64,000 nt of DNA. Origin: Candidatus Terasakiella magnetica. GTDB lineage: Bacteria; Pseudomonadota; Alphaproteobacteria; Rhodospirillales; Terasakiellaceae. The stretch's first letter is position 1. Each line of letters opens with the position of its first letter. The DNA lies in NCBI RefSeq assembly GCF_900093605.1, contig NZ_FLYE01000046.1:169195-233194 (forward strand). Direction: 5' to 3'. The translations under genes were made by a program, and so were the position numbers. The notes under the pieces are model-generated. The model was not told the origin of the DNA. It was given only the letters and a program-made list of their open reading frames with translations, and searched no databases. Positions 61,742 through 64,000 of the stretch are shown one piece after another.

Positions 61742-62635
61742 TTGAAATTCTGGCTCATTCTGTTTCTTTTTATGTCACGCGCTGTGTGGGCGGAACCGAT
61801 CAAGGTATGGAAAGAGGATGTAGCCTTTGCCCCTTTTAAAACCGAGCATGTGGAACTGCTTTCCATTGTAGAGCTTACCTCATTTGATAAACGCTTTGGC
61901 GGGCTTTCCAGCCTGATGATTAAGGATGATGAGATCATCAGCACAGGGGACCACGGTCATCTGTTTCGTTTTTCCAGACAGGATATGGGCCAATGTGATG
62001 TGGTGGCTTTGCGCGACCTAAAAGGAAAGCGTCTTAAAAAGAAAAAACAGCGCGATAGCGAAAGTCTGACCTTAGATGAAACAGGGCGGCTTCTCATTTC
62101 CTTTGAGCGCAATCACCGTATCCTGCCTTATAGCGGTGAGGGAAAAATTGTAGGTGATCCTATCCCTTTACCCTCAGCTGTTGAAGGGCTGCCAAATAAT
62201 GGCGGCTTGGAAGCGATTGAAACGCTCAGTGATGGTCGTTTGGTTATTGTGGGGGAAGGGCGCAAGCGTGATGAGGAGATCAGCCTGTGGATAGAGGGTC
62301 ATGATAAGAAAAGCTGGGAGAAGAAAACCATCACGCGCATTGATGAGTTTCGCCCCACAGGCTTAACCCGGTTGCCGGGTCGTGACCGATTGGTTTTGCT
62401 GGAAAGATATTATGCCCCGATTACAGGCGTGCGTTTGCGCCTGTCTTATCTGGATGGGATAACGGGCAAGCGCGGCGACATTCTCGCAAAGCTTGGTCCG
62501 CCTACACCCTTGGATAATTTTGAAGGGATTGCGGCTTATCAAGAAGATAACGGGCAGGTGCGTTTGATGCTGATCTCGGATGATAACTTTAGTATCTTGC
62601 AGCGTACCTTAGTGATGACATTGGGCTTGAGATAG
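61742..62635 (+). CDS. Esterase-like/phytase-like beta-propeller protein
   Basis: 297 residues from a TTG start; AAGGGG lies upstream and the N-terminus (LKFWLILFLFMSRAVWAEP) is a signal peptide. The body has the esterase-like activity of phytase pattern (FGGLSSLMIKDDEIISTGDH; LDNFEGIAAYQEDNGQVRLM plus LISDDNFS). Probable periplasmic enzyme. It follows cobT by 4 bp, so it is likely cotranscribed, a frequent arrangement in alphaproteobacteria by recall; its relation to cobalamin is unclear. Confidence 0.83.
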   Translation: MKFWLILFLFMSRAVWAEPIKVWKEDVAFAPFKTEHVELLSIVELTSFDKRFGGLSSLMIKDDEIISTGDHGHLFRFSRQDMGQCDVVALRDLKGKRLKKKKQRDSESLTLDETGRLLISFERNHRILPYSGEGKIVGDPIPLPSAVEGLPNNGGLEAIETLSDGRLVIVGEGRKRDEEISLWIEGHDKKSWEKKTITRIDEFRPTGLTRLPGRDRLVLLERYYAPITGVRLRLSYLDGITGKRGDILAKLGPPTPLDNFEGIAAYQEDNGQVRLMLISDDNFSILQRTLVMTLGLR

Positions 62636-62763
62636 TCAGTCCAGAGATAAAAAAATCCCTAAAAGTCGCTCATTAATTTTTTTTCTAAGGCTTTGTTAAA
62701 GGTTAGCTAAGTATCTTTATCCTGTATCGTTTGAGAGACAAAAAGAACAGGAAGGTAAATTTG

Positions 62764-63000
62764 ATGCGCGCTATGAAAGCTGAGAAGGTGATGCAGGCCT
62801 GTGTGATTGTAGGCTTGATGGTGTCCCTTGCTGCCTGTTCTACTGTTTCAGCAATTGGTGGTGCAACGCTGGATGTGGCTACATTCGTTATTGGTGATGT
62901 CGCTGTTCCTCTAACGACGACTGTTGTTGAGGGAGCGGTTGATGTTGTTGGCGATAATCCAGATACGGCTGTGAAGGCATTGGGAGGGCTAATACCCTGA
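62764..63000 (+). CDS. Small lipoprotein
   Basis: 78 residues from the ATG 62764, with AGGAAGG upstream. The signal ends in the lipobox LAAC (SLAACSTVSAIGG), followed by a short Val/Gly/Ala-rich tail (VATFVIGDVAVPLTTTVVEG). It resembles entericidin-like or NF038104-like small lipoproteins in style only; no function is assigned. An upstream start at 62731 is possible but would place a basic segment before the signal. Confidence 0.7.
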   Translation: MRAMKAEKVMQACVIVGLMVSLAACSTVSAIGGATLDVATFVIGDVAVPLTTTVVEGAVDVVGDNPDTAVKALGGLIP

Positions 63001-63021
63001 AGGATTACCTTGGCTTTAGAC

Positions 63022-63056
63022 ATAAGAAAACCCGTCTCTTCAAAAGAAGGACGGGC
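63022..63056 (-). terminator. Terminator of rpmB
   Basis: CCCGTC (63031-63036) pairs with GACGGG (63050-63055) with an inner TTC/GAA pairing. In the minus direction the stem is followed by TTTTCTTATG. It lies about 30 nt past the rpmB stop codon. Confidence 0.78.
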
Positions 63057-63087
63057 TATTCTTTAAAACTTAAGCGAACTACTTAAA

Positions 63088-63381
63088 TTAAGCAGCTTTT
63101 TTAGCTTGAGCTTTTTTAACGCGGCTTTTCAAACGACGTGCTTCGCGTGGCAGCTTGTCAGCTGCTGTGTCGAGCAAGTAAGCATCAAGACCACCTTTGT
63201 GTTCGATGGTGCGCAGCGCAGAAGCGCTAACACGCAGGCCTACAGAAACGCCCAAAGCATCGCTAACCAAAGTTACATCTTGCAGGTTTGGCAAGAAACG
63301 ACGACGAGTGCGGTTCTTAGCGTGGCTTACATTGTTGCCAGTTTGAACGCCTTTACCAGTAAGGGAGCAGCGACGTGCCAT
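63088..63381 (-). CDS. rpmB: 50S ribosomal protein L28
   Basis: 97 residues starting [20 protein letters not shown], with the [20 protein letters not shown] segment and a basic C-terminus ([15 protein letters not shown]). This is the L28 form without the zinc-binding cysteines, longer than the E. coli protein (78). The start at 63379-63381 is preferred over a longer frame to 63441. Confidence 0.97.
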   Translation of the reverse strand: MARRCSLTGKGVQTGNNVSHAKNRTRRRFLPNLQDVTLVSDALGVSVGLRVSASALRTIEHKGGLDAYLLDTAADKLPREARRLKSRVKKAQAKKAA

Positions 63382-63618
63382 AATAAAAATCCTTAATCTC
63401 AAAAATACTGAAGGTGGGGCCAGACATAGTCCCGCCCTCATGAGAGACCCGCGTTTTACGCAAATGTTACAGGCGCGTCAAGGTGAATCTGACTCTTTTT
63501 ATGAAGAAAATTGACATTCTATCCAAAAAGGTCATCCTCACAAAAGCTGAGTTGGCGCATCATAGTCGAAATACCAGCTTTTCCAACATAAAATACAACA
63601 AGGCAGGGGACCTGTTGC

Positions 63619-63948
63619 ATGACCTATCTCTATCTCGCCATTGCTATTGTTGCAGAGGTGGTTGCCACATCCGCACTTAAAGCCTCAGAAGAATTCACAC
63701 GTTTGTGGCCGAGTCTCATTGTGGTGATTGGATATGGGGCGGCTTTTTATTTCATGACCCTGACCTTGCGCGCCATTCCGGTGGGGATCACCTATGCCAT
63801 CTGGTCAGGCGTTGGGATTGTGCTCGTCACCATTGCAGGGGCTTACTTATATAAACAAGTCCCCGACGTGCCCGCCATGATCGGTATTGGCCTTATTGTT
63901 GCGGGTGTAGCGGTAATTAATGTCTTTTCAAAAACATCGCTGCATTAA
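63619..63948 (+). CDS. SMR-family multidrug/cation efflux protein (EmrE-like)
   Basis: 109 residues, four transmembrane helices. The conserved Glu in IAIVAEVVATSALKASEEFT (Glu13) corresponds to the proton/substrate-binding Glu14 of EmrE. Family motifs PVGITYAIWSGVGIVLVTIA and GIGLIVAGVAVINVFS are present. It probably exports quaternary ammonium compounds or related cations. AGGGGACC precedes the ATG. Confidence 0.9.
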   Translation: MTYLYLAIAIVAEVVATSALKASEEFTRLWPSLIVVIGYGAAFYFMTLTLRAIPVGITYAIWSGVGIVLVTIAGAYLYKQVPDVPAMIGIGLIVAGVAVINVFSKTSLH

Positions 63949-64000
63949 TTTTAGAATCTTTTTAAAAAATGAGAATTATCAATGTTGGGCAGGCCATAGG

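Noticed and set aside
63968..63987. AATGAGAATTATCAATG near the right end as a Fur box
   Set aside because: Only part of the 19-bp Fur palindrome matches and the downstream gene is outside the window.

Overview
The window reads as chromosome from a free-living, flagellated alphaproteobacterium, most likely a marine Rhodospirillales member. That placement is inferred from gene content: fliX, cckA, a BamB-type lipoprotein, aerobic cobaltochelatase cobS-cobT, an RHH_4-type regulator, a single-Cys DksA and malyl-CoA lyase. Base composition is moderate, coding density is high, and I saw no tRNA or rRNA gene, insertion sequence, prophage or CRISPR array.

Positions 1-27.5 kb form a large motility island. 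On the minus strand are the 5' part of flgI (cut by the window edge), the hook gene flgE and a flgF-flgG-flgA-flgH operon. Each of these three units is preceded by a near-consensus sigma-54 -24/-12 element (428-442, 2359-2373, 8330-8344) with a GCCGGG-centred motif about 70-110 bp further upstream, which suggests an RpoN/FlbD-type flagellar hierarchy. Between them on the plus strand lie fliX, dksA and a PseC-like aminotransferase, which could supply pseudaminic acid for flagellin glycosylation. From 8.6 to 18 kb the plus strand carries fliL, fliM, a DUF6468-like gene, motE, cheY, cheZ, two consecutive MotB-like genes (the first lacking the proton-binding Asp) and a 1139-residue AMIN-like/TPR periplasmic protein. 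After speD-speE, a minus-strand fliP-fliO-(unknown)-fhlB block diverges from flgB-flgC-fliE-fliQ-fliR-flhB-cckA. The export apparatus and rod are thus translationally linked to the master cell-cycle kinase CckA.

Positions 27.5-56 kb are mostly housekeeping genes: recA (with a palindrome-rich leader), alaS, an NnrU-like membrane protein, a divergent AraC/Stf0-sulfotransferase versus MFS locus, a MoxR-VWA pair, a voltage-gated-type channel with a C-terminal zinc ribbon, der, bamB, a YfgM-like TPR protein, a Sel1 protein, pyrD, a hemerythrin, accA, a SulP transporter, a diguanylate cyclase, malyl-CoA lyase, xerD, aroK-aroB and CBS-domain proteins.

Positions 56-64 kb hold a DUF2889 protein, a ribbon-helix-helix regulator with a (TA)10 tract and hairpin in its leader, bolA, an XRE regulator with a promoter-overlapping operator-like palindrome, a J-domain/cobS/cobT/phytase-like cluster, a small lipoprotein, rpmB and an SMR efflux protein.

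I did not find a clearly undescribed multi-gene system such as a new defence island. The least conventional signals are the Asp-less MotB paralogue with the AMIN-TPR protein, the FlhB C-terminal paralogue with its unknown partner, the duplicated acidic motif of FliM, the duplicated hook domain, and the structured leaders of recA and the RHH gene.
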